64,000 nucleotides of DNA, from contig NZ_CP064791.1 in the NCBI RefSeq assembly GCF_017094465.1, positions 1,488,001-1,552,000 on the forward strand, read 5' to 3'. This document shows positions 34,436-42,599 of this stretch, piece after piece; the stretch's first letter is position 1; the number at the start of each line of letters is the position of its first letter. The position numbers and the translations under genes are program-made. Origin of the DNA: Halapricum desulfuricans. Lineage in GTDB: Archaea > Halobacteriota > Halobacteria > Halobacteriales > Haloarculaceae. The notes below the pieces were generated by a model. It saw nothing but the letters and a program-made list of their open reading frames with translations, was not told where the DNA came from and did not search any database.

Positions 34436-36171
34436 CCCGCAACGACGCCGTCGCCGATCGGCTGGCGGAGATGGCCGATCGGCTCGACGCGATGGACGTC
34501 GAGTACAAGCCCCGGGCCTACCGTCGGGCGGCCGAGAACGTCCGCGAACATCCCGAACCGATCGAGCGCCTCGCGAGCGAGGGCGAAGACGTCGTCGGAG
34601 AGATCGACGGCGTGGGCGACGCCATCGCGTCGAAGATCGTCGAGTACGTCGAGACCGGGTCGATCGACGAACTCGAAGACCTCCGCGAGGAGCTGCCCGT
34701 CGAGATCGACGCGCTGACCAGCGTCGAGGGGGTCGGTCCGAAGACCGTCGGCACGCTCTACGAGGCCCTGGAGATCCGGACGCTGGATGACCTCGAAGAC
34801 GCCGCGGAGGCGGGCGAGATCCAGGCGGTCAAAGGCTTCGGCGCGAAGACCGAACAGAACATCCTGGAGGGGATCGAGTTCGCCAGGCAGGCCCACGAGC
34901 GACAGTTACTGGGCGAGGCCGTCCCGCTCGGGGAGGCCGCGCGGTCGTATCTCGCCGACCAGCCGTCCGTCGAAAGCGTCGAAGTCGCGGGATCGCTACG
35001 GCGCTGGAAACCGACGATCGGCGACGTCGACGTGCTGGTCGGCAGCGACGACGGCGAGAGCGCCATCGAGGCGTTCACCGACTGGGACCACGCCGAGACG
35101 GTGATCGAGGCCGGCGGGACGAAAGCGAGCCTGCGCGTCGGGTCGGTCCGGGTCGATCTCCGGGTCGTCGCACCCGAGGAGTTCGGAGCTGCACTCCAGT
35201 ATTTCACCGGGAGTCGCGATCACAACGTCGCGCTACGCAACAGGGCGATCGAGCGCGAGCTGAAGATGAACGAGTACGGCGTCTTCGACGTGTCAGAAGT
35301 CGACGAGCCGGACGCCGGACAGCGCGTCGGCGAGCGGGTCGCCGGCGAGACCGAGGAGTCGATGTACGCGGCGCTGGAGCTGCCGCTCGTGCCGCCGGAG
35401 CTGCGGGAAGGACGTGGCGAGATTGAGGCCGCGGCGGCGGGCGAACTGCCGGACCTACTTGCGGAGGGAGACGTTCGCGGGGACCTTCACACGCACACGG
35501 ACTGGTCGGACGGCGACAACTCAATCGCGGAGATGATCGAGGCCGCGGCGGCGTTCGGTCACGACTACGTCGCGATCACCGACCACGCCACCGGTCCGGG
35601 GATGGTCGGCGGCGTCGGGGTCGACGACGAGACGCTACGCGACCAGATCGGGGAGATCCGGGCCGCTGCCGACGACGTCGACATCGAGGTCTTTGCGGGC
35701 GTGGAGGCCAACGTCGGCGAGGACGGCTCGATTTCGGTTGCGGATGACGTGCTCGCCGAACTGGATCTGGTCGTCGCGTCGCCCCACGCGGCCCTGTCCG
35801 GCGACGGGACGGACCGGTTGATCGCCGCAGCCGAACACCCCCAGGTCGACATCATCGGGCACCCGACGGGGCGGTATCTCAACCGCCGCCCGGGGCTGAA
35901 TATCGAATACGACCGGCTGGCCGCAGCAGCGGCCGAGGCGGGGACGGCACTCGAGGTCAACGCCAATCCGCGGCGACTCGACCTCGGCGGACAGGCCGTT
36001 CGCGCAGCGGTCGAGGCCGGCGCGACGATCGTGATCGATACGGACGCCCATCGGCCTGACAGCTACGAGTACATTCGCTACGGGGTCCACACCGCACGTC
36101 GCGGCTGGGCCGAGGCGGACGACGTACTCAACACGCGCGATGCCGGCGGGATCAGGGGGTTCCTGGACTGA
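34432..36171 (+). CDS. polX: DNA polymerase X with C-terminal PHP domain
   Basis: A 579-residue family X repair polymerase. Helix-hairpin-helix units (GEIDGVGDAIASKI, TSVEGVGPKTVG, VKGFGAKTEQNI) precede the nucleotidyltransferase core, where GS187-188 and D198/D200 (IGDVDVLV) plus a third Asp in VRVDLRVV bind metal. The PHP domain starts at DLHTHTDWSDGD (residue 351) and keeps its His/Asp ligands; in bacterial PolX it gives 3'-5' exonuclease and AP endonuclease activity. It fills short gaps in base-excision repair and end joining. The ATG overlaps the previous gene, and the next starts in its stop (36171). Confidence 0.94.
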   Translation: MTRNDAVADRLAEMADRLDAMDVEYKPRAYRRAAENVREHPEPIERLASEGEDVVGEIDGVGDAIASKIVEYVETGSIDELEDLREELPVEIDALTSVEGVGPKTVGTLYEALEIRTLDDLEDAAEAGEIQAVKGFGAKTEQNILEGIEFARQAHERQLLGEAVPLGEAARSYLADQPSVESVEVAGSLRRWKPTIGDVDVLVGSDDGESAIEAFTDWDHAETVIEAGGTKASLRVGSVRVDLRVVAPEEFGAALQYFTGSRDHNVALRNRAIERELKMNEYGVFDVSEVDEPDAGQRVGERVAGETEESMYAALELPLVPPELREGRGEIEAAAAGELPDLLAEGDVRGDLHTHTDWSDGDNSIAEMIEAAAAFGHDYVAITDHATGPGMVGGVGVDDETLRDQIGEIRAAADDVDIEVFAGVEANVGEDGSISVADDVLAELDLVVASPHAALSGDGTDRLIAAAEHPQVDIIGHPTGRYLNRRPGLNIEYDRLAAAAAEAGTALEVNANPRRLDLGGQAVRAAVEAGATIVIDTDAHRPDSYEYIRYGVHTARRGWAEADDVLNTRDAGGIRGFLD

Positions 36172-36635
36172 TGTCGGGAGACGAACGGCAGCCGGCGCTG
36201 TTGCTAGACACGATGCTCGGGAAGCTCGGGACGTATCTGCGGATGTGTGGGTACGACGCCGCCTACGCGTCGAGTCGCGGCGTCGAGGACGACCACGAGA
36301 TACTCGCGCTCGCCGAGACGGAAGGCCGAACGGTCGTCACCAGAGACGTCGCCCTCGCAAGACGAGCCCCCGAGGCGGTCCTGATCGAGTCCCGTGATAC
36401 AGTCGATCAGTTGCGGGAGTTCCGCGACGCAGGATTCGGGCTCGAACTCGAAGACGAGCCCTCGCGATGCGGTGCCTGCAACGCCCCGTTGGCAAGGGTC
36501 GCGCCGGAGGAGCCCACGCCGGACTACGCCCCGGAGCCCGACTACGAGGCCGTTTGGCGTTGTCGGGAGTGCGGCCAGCACTTCTGGCGCGGGAGTCACT
36601 GGGACGACGTCGCGGCGACGCTTTCGGAGCTGTAG
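36171..36635 (+). CDS. Mut7-C domain RNase-like protein with zinc ribbon
   Basis: A 154-residue protein of the Mut7-C family: LLLDTMLGKLGTYLRMCGYDA, then TVVTRDVAL gives a PIN-like acidic core. The second half holds a zinc ribbon with CGAC and CREC knuckles, ending QHFWRGSHWDDV. Mut7-C proteins are predicted nucleases. It overlaps the polX stop (TGATG at 36169), so it is translated from the same message, a strong hint of joint function in nucleic-acid processing. Confidence 0.85.
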   Translation: MSGDERQPALLLDTMLGKLGTYLRMCGYDAAYASSRGVEDDHEILALAETEGRTVVTRDVALARRAPEAVLIESRDTVDQLREFRDAGFGLELEDEPSRCGACNAPLARVAPEEPTPDYAPEPDYEAVWRCRECGQHFWRGSHWDDVAATLSEL

Positions 36636-36695
36636 CTGTCGTCCCAGCGGCGTATCACAACACCATTGTATCCCGGGCGTGCGTAGTCACAGTCG

Positions 36696-37190
36696 ATGAG
36701 CCTCGAGGAGACGGCGAAGCGACGCCTGGCCGATATCGTGGCGCTCGCGCCGACCAAGAACGGCGAACTCCAGGATCGGTGGGACATGGACAGCGGCAGC
36801 GAGGTCCATCAGTACCTCGAATCGGAACTGAAAGACTACTACTATCGCAACGAGGACAGCCTGATCTGCGCGACGCCCGAGGGCCGCCAACTCGTCGAAG
36901 ACGCGGGCCTCGTCGAGGGGACCGAGGACGACCAGCACGTCACCGTGCCCCCCGTCCAGGCGGACATCCTCGACGTACTCGCCGGGCCGGACGAACAGAC
37001 ACAGAGCGTCGTCTCGGTCTACCACGCGCTGGGTGACGCCGGGCACGACTACGAGGTCGACGACGTCCGCTCGGCCCTGCACAGCCTCGTCGAGAAGGGC
37101 GTCGTCGAACGTGTCCGCAAGACCGTCCCCACCTTCCGTCTCGCTGTCGAGCGATCCGAACTCGAAGTCGAAGAACTCGACTCGAGCTGA
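36696..37190 (+). CDS. Winged-helix-like protein (DUF5797-like)
   Basis: A 164-residue protein with two helix-rich halves. RRLADIVALAPTKNGELQDRW and VQADILDVLAGPDEQTQS look like winged-helix modules, the second ending VVERVRKTVPTFRLAV as a wing. I associate it with the haloarchaeal DUF5797 group. It starts 60 nt after the Mut7-C gene and may belong to the PolX operon, perhaps as its regulator or DNA-binding partner; that is inference. Confidence 0.65.
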   Translation: MSLEETAKRRLADIVALAPTKNGELQDRWDMDSGSEVHQYLESELKDYYYRNEDSLICATPEGRQLVEDAGLVEGTEDDQHVTVPPVQADILDVLAGPDEQTQSVVSVYHALGDAGHDYEVDDVRSALHSLVEKGVVERVRKTVPTFRLAVERSELEVEELDSS

Positions 37191-37211
37191 TCGGACAACG
37201 GACGTCCCACA

Positions 37212-38258
37212 TTACTTGTCGTGTCTACCGAGTCCCGGCCGCCGCCGCAGTCGCTGACGGTCGAGCAGTCGCTTGATACCCGCACCCGGCCCGCCGTCGA
37301 TCGGCCAGCCACGTGTCCGCCAGGCAGGCGGTTCGGGCTCGTACTCCCGACAGCTGCCGTGACAGGCGCTGGCGGTCTGATGGCACTCTTTGGCCCCACA
37401 GTAGGGCACGAACCCGGCCGGAACGTCACGCAACTCGAAGTGTCGACAGTCCGGCCGCATCGTCTCGGCGTACGACCGGAACCCGCGTTCGTAGGCCCGC
37501 TCGGCGATCGCCAGTCGCTTCGCTCGCTTCCAGTCGGGGTCGACGTACGAAAACCGGGCGGCGGACGCGTCGCGGCCGCCACCGTCCGGGCGCTGCTCGA
37601 TCCGGGTGCCCGGTTCGTCCGGCGACAGCGACCGCGGCCGCCAGAGCACGCTGGCGCCGGCCCCGTCGACGAGCACGATTCCCGCCTCGACCGGGATGTC
37701 CTCCAGCAGCGCACGCGTTGGCTCGTCCTCGTCGTCCGCTGTCGCCACCCACACCTCGTCGGCCAGGCCGACGGCGACATCCCGCTGAAGTTGTTCGCCC
37801 AGCACGCGCGCGGCACTGGCGTCCAGGTCCGGTTTGTTCTCGATCGCGATGATCCGCTTGACCCAGTCCGGATAGGTCCACCGTCGCCGGATCTGCAGAC
37901 GATTCCCCCGCGTTCGCGTCTCGAGGATATCGCGGTCCGCGGCGCGGTGGATCGACTCCCGAACGTACCGCCACGGATAGCCGGGATCGGGCAGAGCGTC
38001 GCGATACCACGCCCACTCCTCAGGCGCATACTGGAGTACGTCAAGCAGGTCCGAGTCCAGGCGCGCGTGTCCGAACCGAGCACGCTCGCGAAGCGCGTCC
38101 GGATCGGCTTCGATCACGATCGTATCCCAGCGGCGCCGTTTCGTGCCGAGCTGTCGGGCGACGACGATCGGATCACTGCGCGCCCGACCGGGCGGCCAGG
38201 ATCGCTCGGCCCACTGGCAGACCTGCAACTCGAAGACGAACTCGCTGTCCGGGTCCAC
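37212..38258 (-). CDS. DUF5787-like protein with PD-(D/E)XK-type motif and cysteine cluster
   Basis: A 348-residue protein. A winged-helix-like region (residues 60-120) is followed by YPDWVKRIIAIENKPDL: P130-D131 and E140-N141-K142 have the spacing of a PD-(D/E)XK nuclease core, and the helix RVLGEQLQRDVAVGL after it fits the fold. The C-terminal part carries five cysteines (C271, C287, C292, C299, C303), enough for a zinc or Fe-S site. I associate the protein with haloarchaeal DUF5787. It lies tail to tail with the PolX group. Nuclease activity is inference. Confidence 0.65.
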   Translation of the reverse strand: MDPDSEFVFELQVCQWAERSWPPGRARSDPIVVARQLGTKRRRWDTIVIEADPDALRERARFGHARLDSDLLDVLQYAPEEWAWYRDALPDPGYPWRYVRESIHRAADRDILETRTRGNRLQIRRRWTYPDWVKRIIAIENKPDLDASAARVLGEQLQRDVAVGLADEVWVATADDEDEPTRALLEDIPVEAGIVLVDGAGASVLWRPRSLSPDEPGTRIEQRPDGGGRDASAARFSYVDPDWKRAKRLAIAERAYERGFRSYAETMRPDCRHFELRDVPAGFVPYCGAKECHQTASACHGSCREYEPEPPAWRTRGWPIDGGPGAGIKRLLDRQRLRRRPGLGRHDK

Positions 38259-38303
38259 GCGTGAGTACAGACGCCACGCGTGGAAAACCGTATCGCTGGC
38301 CGG

Positions 38304-38738
38304 CTAGAGTTCGCCCTCGGCCCCTTTCTCGTTGAGGAACTCGTGGGCCTCTTCGAGAATCTCACGCGGACCGTCCTGCGTGACGGTGTTTATCGCCTGC
38401 TCGTAATCACGCCACTGCAGGTCCCGGTGTTCGTTTGAGAGTTCCGCACTCGCCTCGTAGGACTTGGCGATGAACAGGTGAACGGTCTTGTGGATGGTGT
38501 TGCCGTCCGCCTCGAAGATGTAATCGTAATCCTCGCGGAACCCGTCGATGAGTCGGAACTCCTCGATGCTTGCTTCTTCTGTCACTTCTCGGATGGCCGT
38601 CTGCTGTAACTCCTCGTCGCCTTCGACCCCGCCTTTGGGGAACTCCCAGTCGCCGGGCCGGCTCTTCAACAGGAGGTATTCACGACGGCCACGCGTATCG
38701 CGAAAGAGGATCGCTCCCGCGCTCGTGGCCTCTATCAT
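38304..38738 (-). CDS. Nudix hydrolase (Ap4A hydrolase-like)
   Basis: A 144-residue Nudix protein. The box starts at G37 (GGVEGDEELQQTAIREVTEEASI): the Glu residues of R-E-x-x-E-E are intact, but the usual Gly near the end is Ser. The short size and the WEFPKGG lead-in match bis(5'-nucleosyl)-tetraphosphatases, which clear Ap4A. The 177-nt gap beyond its start shows no gene. It is an unlinked single gene. Confidence 0.88.
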   Translation of the reverse strand: MIEATSAGAILFRDTRGRREYLLLKSRPGDWEFPKGGVEGDEELQQTAIREVTEEASIEEFRLIDGFREDYDYIFEADGNTIHKTVHLFIAKSYEASAELSNEHRDLQWRDYEQAINTVTQDGPREILEEAHEFLNEKGAEGEL

Positions 38739-38915
38739 TACTGATGTATATTCGACCGGTACTTAAGAGAATATCGGAGACGCCGAACACGCCTATGACA
38801 CACGCAAACGGGATGTCTCTTCTGGCCGTCCCGCCAAACGATTCGATACCAATCACCGGCAGTTGCCAGCCCCGACAGCCGATAGTATCACCTCGGTCGC
38901 CTACGGAGATACATT

Positions 38916-39440
38916 ATGGACTCCTCCAAGACGACGCGCGATCTGGCCGCGCAGGTTCGAGAGCGACTCCTCGACACAGGCGAAACACTCGCAGTCGTCG
39001 AGACCTGCACCGGCGGTGGCGTCGGCAGAGCGGTGACCGCCGTTCCGGGAGCCAGCGACTACCTCGACCGCGTGCTCGTCCCCTACGACTACGACGCCTT
39101 GCGCACGTTGACGGGCGTCAATCGCGAGACGCTCGACGACCACGGTGCCGTCAGCGAAGCCGCGACCGTCGAACTCGCGAACGCCGCCCGCGATCTGGCC
39201 GACGTGACGTGGGGAATCGCCAACACCGGCGTCGCCGGGCCCGGCGGCGGCTCAGCCGAGATGCCCGTCGGGACGGCCATCATCGGCGTCGCGTACGCCG
39301 CCCCCTGGGAGAGCGGCGACTCGGAAACGTCCGCCGAGCGCTATCGCTTCGACGGCGACCGCAACGCGGTCCGCGAGCAGGTCGTCCAACAGTCGCTGCG
39401 GGATCTCCTCACGGCCATAGACCGAGAGCGCAACGAGTGA
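38916..39440 (+). CDS. CinA C-terminal domain protein (NMN amidohydrolase-like)
   Basis: A 174-residue stand-alone copy of the CinA C-terminal domain (PncC type), which deamidates nicotinamide mononucleotide in NAD salvage in bacteria. VETCTGGGVG is the active-site loop (bacteria mostly have AES-C-TGG), SDYLDRVLVPYDYDAL replaces the usual G-G-V-V-x-Y-x segment, and GVAGPGGGS is well kept. The altered middle makes its exact substrate uncertain. The MoCF half of CinA is a separate gene at 56030. Confidence 0.8.
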   Translation: MDSSKTTRDLAAQVRERLLDTGETLAVVETCTGGGVGRAVTAVPGASDYLDRVLVPYDYDALRTLTGVNRETLDDHGAVSEAATVELANAARDLADVTWGIANTGVAGPGGGSAEMPVGTAIIGVAYAAPWESGDSETSAERYRFDGDRNAVREQVVQQSLRDLLTAIDRERNE

Positions 39441-39509
39441 GCGCGGTCAGTCAGCGTGACGGTCCTGCGAGGGAAACGCTTGAGTCGCTGCCGTCCGTCG
39501 ATTCGATCG

Positions 39510-39995
39510 ATGAACAAACGCGGGCACGTGCTGAACGCCGTCCTGTTGAGCGTCGGAATCGGGATTCTGGTCCAGCCGAGCGGTGACCTTGCGACCGTTC
39601 GGATGATCGCGGAAGTGCTCGTCCCGGTGGTGCTCGGGGCGCTGTTCCCGGACGTGGATACGGCGTTCGGGAAGCACCGCAAGACGCTGCATAACTTGCC
39701 GGTGCTGGCGGTCGTGCTCGCGTATCCGATCTACTTCTCGAACTTGCAATACGTGTGGGTCGGCGTTCTCACGCATTACGTCCTCGACGTGTTCGGCAGT
39801 CGCCGCGGGCTCGCGCTGTTTTACCCGCTCTGGGACGAGGAGTTCAACATCCCGCTCGGCGTGCCCGTCAGCAGCAAGTGGGCGACGCCGATGATGCTCA
39901 CAGTAACTGCCTTCGAGCTCGTCATCGGTGCCGGACTCATCTACGCCACCCCGCCATCGGTCCAGGCCGCCGCCCAACAGGCAATCGGCCTCTAG
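39510..39995 (+). CDS. YdjM-type metal-dependent membrane hydrolase, short form
   Basis: A 161-residue integral membrane protein with four helices. PDVDTAFGKHRKTLHN and LTHYVLDVFGSRRG provide the His/Asp set of the YdjM/DUF457 family. ATG 39510 is used because MNKRGHVLNAVLLS begins the first helix; upstream frame is basic and not a likely signal. It is a shorter relative of the gene at 1621. Its stop overlaps the opposite PHP gene by 4 bp. Confidence 0.75.
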   Translation: MNKRGHVLNAVLLSVGIGILVQPSGDLATVRMIAEVLVPVVLGALFPDVDTAFGKHRKTLHNLPVLAVVLAYPIYFSNLQYVWVGVLTHYVLDVFGSRRGLALFYPLWDEEFNIPLGVPVSSKWATPMMLTVTAFELVIGAGLIYATPPSVQAAAQQAIGL

Positions 39996-40756
39996 ACGAC
40001 CCGGATGTCGTCGAACTGACCGCCGTAAGCGACGTGACCGGGATGGGTCGCCTCCATGTCGGATAACACGACCCGATCGATCTTCTTCCAGGTGTTCTCG
40101 TAGCCCAGATGGGAGAACTCGAACAGTTTCCGAGCCCGGTGTCCGTATCCCGATCGGTGGAAGAGTCGTCGGGGGGTCCCGCCTTTGAGTGCCGCCACGA
40201 GCGCCGATTCGTCCCCGATTTCCGCGTCGAAGGTCGTCCACACTTCCCCGACGGTCCCCGGGAGATGCGCATACGACGAGGTGAACGCCGGCAGGTCGAG
40301 TTCGCTTGCCAGCGACTGTGCGCGCCGGTTGTGCCACGGCAGGTGTTTGGGGTTGTACGCCTCAACCGCATCGATCAGATCGCGATACTTTTCGAGTCGC
40401 GTGCGGTCGAGACTGACCGTCAGAAACGTCGGATGTGGCGCGAGGACGGTCGCGTCCTGACGGTGTAGTTCGTCCATCGCTCCCTCAAGCGTGACGAAGT
40501 CCGGGATCGGCGCGTCGAGATCGAGCGCCAGCACGTGCCGTCGGTCGTGCCACGGTCCGGTGAAGATCTCCCGGCCCGGCACGACGGTCAACTCCTCGTC
40601 ACTGTAGGCCGCTGCCCGCTGTTCGATCGTCGGCCAGCGCGTGAAATGCGGCGCGTACACTAGCACGTCCAGACCGCGGGCTTTCGCCCGTTCGCAGATG
40701 TCCTCGTCAAGCACCTTGACGTGCAGGTCGACGCGGGTTCCCTCTGTCGCTGTCAC
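39992..40756 (-). CDS. PHP domain metal-dependent phosphoesterase
   Basis: A 254-residue PHP-fold protein. DLHVKVLDEDI is the first metal motif (normally D-x-H-x-H; here the second His is replaced by Lys-Val), followed by VYAPHFT, VVPGREIFTG, LAPHPTFL and a late SYAHLPGT. The motifs are near complete, so phosphoesterase activity on small molecules or nucleic acids is likely, with the first motif weakened. The GTG at 40756 is chosen because the frame before it is unlike the family. Confidence 0.75.
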   Translation of the reverse strand: MTATEGTRVDLHVKVLDEDICERAKARGLDVLVYAPHFTRWPTIEQRAAAYSDEELTVVPGREIFTGPWHDRRHVLALDLDAPIPDFVTLEGAMDELHRQDATVLAPHPTFLTVSLDRTRLEKYRDLIDAVEAYNPKHLPWHNRRAQSLASELDLPAFTSSYAHLPGTVGEVWTTFDAEIGDESALVAALKGGTPRRLFHRSGYGHRARKLFEFSHLGYENTWKKIDRVVLSDMEATHPGHVAYGGQFDDIRVV

Positions 40757-40806
40757 TGTTTGGGCTATTCCGGTCAGGGCAATGAGCGTTTCTGATCGCG
40801 CCGTAG

Positions 40807-40815
40807 TTTTATAAT
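40807..40815 (+). promoter_or_regulatory. TATA-like box for the zinc-finger protein gene
   Basis: TTTTATAAT centred 28 nt before ATG 40839. The same A+T block may also serve the divergent PHP gene. Confidence 0.6.
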
Positions 40816-40838
40816 CTTCTCGAACGCTACGTGCAGGT

Positions 40839-41144
40839 ATGACCAGCTGGGAATGTGCGATTGAGGGCGACGGCCGAACGTTCGACCGGGTCGAAGATCT
40901 CATCGTCCACCAGGCGACAGATCATCAGCGCGTCGAATGTCAGGTCTGTGGCACAGTCCTGCCCGACGGCTATTTCGCGATCCGACACGCCTTCGAGGAG
41001 CACAGTCGCGCCGAATACGTCCGCGCGTACGACGCGACGGCGAAGGAGGTCCGCGAACGTGAAAGCATCAAGGAAACGATCGAGAGCGAGGCCGACCTCC
41101 GGGAAGTAGTCGATCGACTCGAAGGCGGCTCCAGTTCGTTCTGA
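40839..41144 (+). CDS. Small zinc-finger-like protein
   Basis: A 101-residue protein. ECAIEGDGRTF, then DLIVHQATDH, then CQVCG and GYFAIRHAFEEHS provide Cys and His pairs spaced like one or two C2H2-type zinc fingers. The rest is a charged helix. Haloarchaea have many such small proteins, usually thought to bind nucleic acid; this one has no known function. Confidence 0.65.
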   Translation: MTSWECAIEGDGRTFDRVEDLIVHQATDHQRVECQVCGTVLPDGYFAIRHAFEEHSRAEYVRAYDATAKEVRERESIKETIESEADLREVVDRLEGGSSSF

Positions 41145-41195
41145 ATCCGTATCCTCCTATTCCATCAGGATAAATTATATCAATTCGAGTGAGAA

Positions 41196-41203
41196 TATTT
41201 ATA
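41196..41203 (+). promoter_or_regulatory. TATA-like box for the secreted small protein gene
   Basis: TATTTATA centred about 29 nt before ATG 41229, within an AT-rich patch (41155-41205). Leaderless start. Confidence 0.6.
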
Positions 41204-41228
41204 ACGGTTCGCTGAGCGTTCTCGGGTA

Positions 41229-41594
41229 ATGTGGGTGGGACGTACTCGGCGGTTCGGTATCGTACTATCAGTGGTTATTGTCGCGGCTTTCGCTGGTGGG
41301 ACGACTGTCTCCAGCGGAAACCCCGACCGTGTCTGTGGGCTGGGAGACACGGCAATCGTCGAAGTCGACCGGAGCGTCTCGACGGTGTCGATCAGCGGCA
41401 AGGTGACGGAACGGACCGCAGCGAAACTGATCGTCGACGACGGAACTGGAACGGCTCTCGTCTACGCGGATGGCAACGCGACGAGCGGCGATTGCATCAC
41501 CGTATCCGGCCTGGCACAGCAAACGTCGGGGCTCGATCGGGGCGTCGACATCGTCGTCCTCGCAGACGGAGGTCGTATCGAGAGTCGACGTTAG
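41229..41594 (+). CDS. Exported or membrane-anchored small beta-barrel-like protein
   Basis: A 121-residue protein. Residues 8-28 (FGIVLSVVIVAAFAGGTTV) form a signal or anchor helix. The rest reads VSISGKVTERTAAKLIVDDGTGTALVYADG and SGDCITVSGLA, the strand pattern of an OB-fold, with two cysteines (C36 and C93) that could pair outside the cell. It ends with four bases overlapping the opposite Tfx-type gene. The function is unknown. Confidence 0.6.
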   Translation: MWVGRTRRFGIVLSVVIVAAFAGGTTVSSGNPDRVCGLGDTAIVEVDRSVSTVSISGKVTERTAAKLIVDDGTGTALVYADGNATSGDCITVSGLAQQTSGLDRGVDIVVLADGGRIESRR

Positions 41595-42061
41595 TCACCA
41601 CTCGTCTGTCGGCGGACGCGGATTTCCCCGTCCGCGCTGACGGATACGAGCAGGTCCGTCCGGACTTCCCGCCCGACGACGGCGTCCCCGGCGCCGTCAG
41701 CGATCTCCCCGAGGAGTTCCGGTGCCGTATGCGGGACCTTCACGTCGGCTTCGTCACAGGCGTCGAAGACATCCGACGGAACGTCATAGAGGTCCGTCCC
41801 TGACACGACTTGGACCCGAACCGGCGACCGCAGTGCCTCCGCCACTGCGACGGTGTCACGAGCCTTACGGACGTTTTCCCGCGCACTGGACTCGATGCTG
41901 GCGACGTTCGCTCGGGACGTTCCGAACCGCTCGGCGATCGCCGACTGGGTGAGTCCCCGTTCGCGAAGCGCCAGCACCTCGGCCTGACGGCGGGTGAGAA
42001 TCGACTCATCGGGGTCGAACCCGGCACGTTCGAGAATCGTATCCGCATCAGTTTCTGTCAC
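41591..42061 (-). CDS. Tfx family DNA-binding protein
   Basis: A 156-residue protein. The N-terminal helix-turn-helix, LTRRQAEVLALRERGLTQSAIAERFGTSRANVASIE, matches Tfx, an archaeal regulator first described upstream of the molybdenum formylmethanofuran dehydrogenase genes of methanogens. The C-terminal half is a predicted alpha/beta sensor domain. In haloarchaea its targets are not known to me. It lies 8 nt downstream of the TRAM gene in the same direction. Confidence 0.85.
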   Translation of the reverse strand: MTETDADTILERAGFDPDESILTRRQAEVLALRERGLTQSAIAERFGTSRANVASIESSARENVRKARDTVAVAEALRSPVRVQVVSGTDLYDVPSDVFDACDEADVKVPHTAPELLGEIADGAGDAVVGREVRTDLLVSVSADGEIRVRRQTSGD

Positions 42062-42069
42062 GGTTCGGT

Positions 42070-42519
42070 CTAGCTGCCCCAGAAGTTGTCGCGGCTGCCC
42101 AGTCGCGGCCCCTCGTCGTCCGCTTCGTCGACGTTGTCGTCGGTTTCGCTCTCGGCGTCGACCGACTCCTGGTCGGCGTCCTCATCCATCGGGAGTCGCT
42201 CAAGTTCCCTGGCTTTCGCGTGGTTGGAGTGGACGTTCGTTATCTTCACGCGAGCACGAGCGTCGGGCAGTACGCCGTCAACGAGCACGATGAAGCCGTC
42301 GTCGGTTCGACCGACACCGGCACCACTCTCGTGAATATCTTCGATATCGACGACGACCTCCTCGCCGATTGTCACTGGCTTGGATTGGAGGTCCTCGATC
42401 GGCTGGTTATAGTGGTTGCACCACTCGGCTCCGCCGCGGTCGCCGTAGTGCTGACACCCCATCCCGGAGATGCGCTCGGTGAACTCGGGGCAGTCGTCCG
42501 CAAGTGGACAGTCCGCCAT
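42070..42519 (-). CDS. TRAM domain RNA-binding protein
   Basis: A 149-residue protein. The N-terminal part has four cysteines (CPLADDC, GMGCQHYG, EWCNHYNQ), a likely zinc site. The middle is a TRAM beta-barrel (GEEVVVDIEDIHESGAGVGR to RARVKITNVHSNHAKARE), an RNA-binding domain seen in tRNA-modifying enzymes and archaeal cold-shock-like proteins. The tail is acidic. It probably binds RNA. Confidence 0.85.
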   Translation of the reverse strand: MADCPLADDCPEFTERISGMGCQHYGDRGGAEWCNHYNQPIEDLQSKPVTIGEEVVVDIEDIHESGAGVGRTDDGFIVLVDGVLPDARARVKITNVHSNHAKARELERLPMDEDADQESVDAESETDDNVDEADDEGPRLGSRDNFWGS

Positions 42520-42599
42520 CGTACCTGCGGTTACGCGGGATAGCAGTAAACGCTTGCGGGTTCACATCGGCCGTTACCAGCCGGTTTCGACTACGGCCC

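Noticed and set aside
34432-36171. Possible eukaryote-like terminal transferase reading of the PolX gene
   Set aside because: The C-terminal PHP domain and multiple HhH units identify bacterial/archaeal PolX.
38796-38915. Frame starting MTHANGMSLL before the CinA C-domain gene
   Set aside because: It runs into the real gene in another frame and its composition is unlike the neighbouring proteins.
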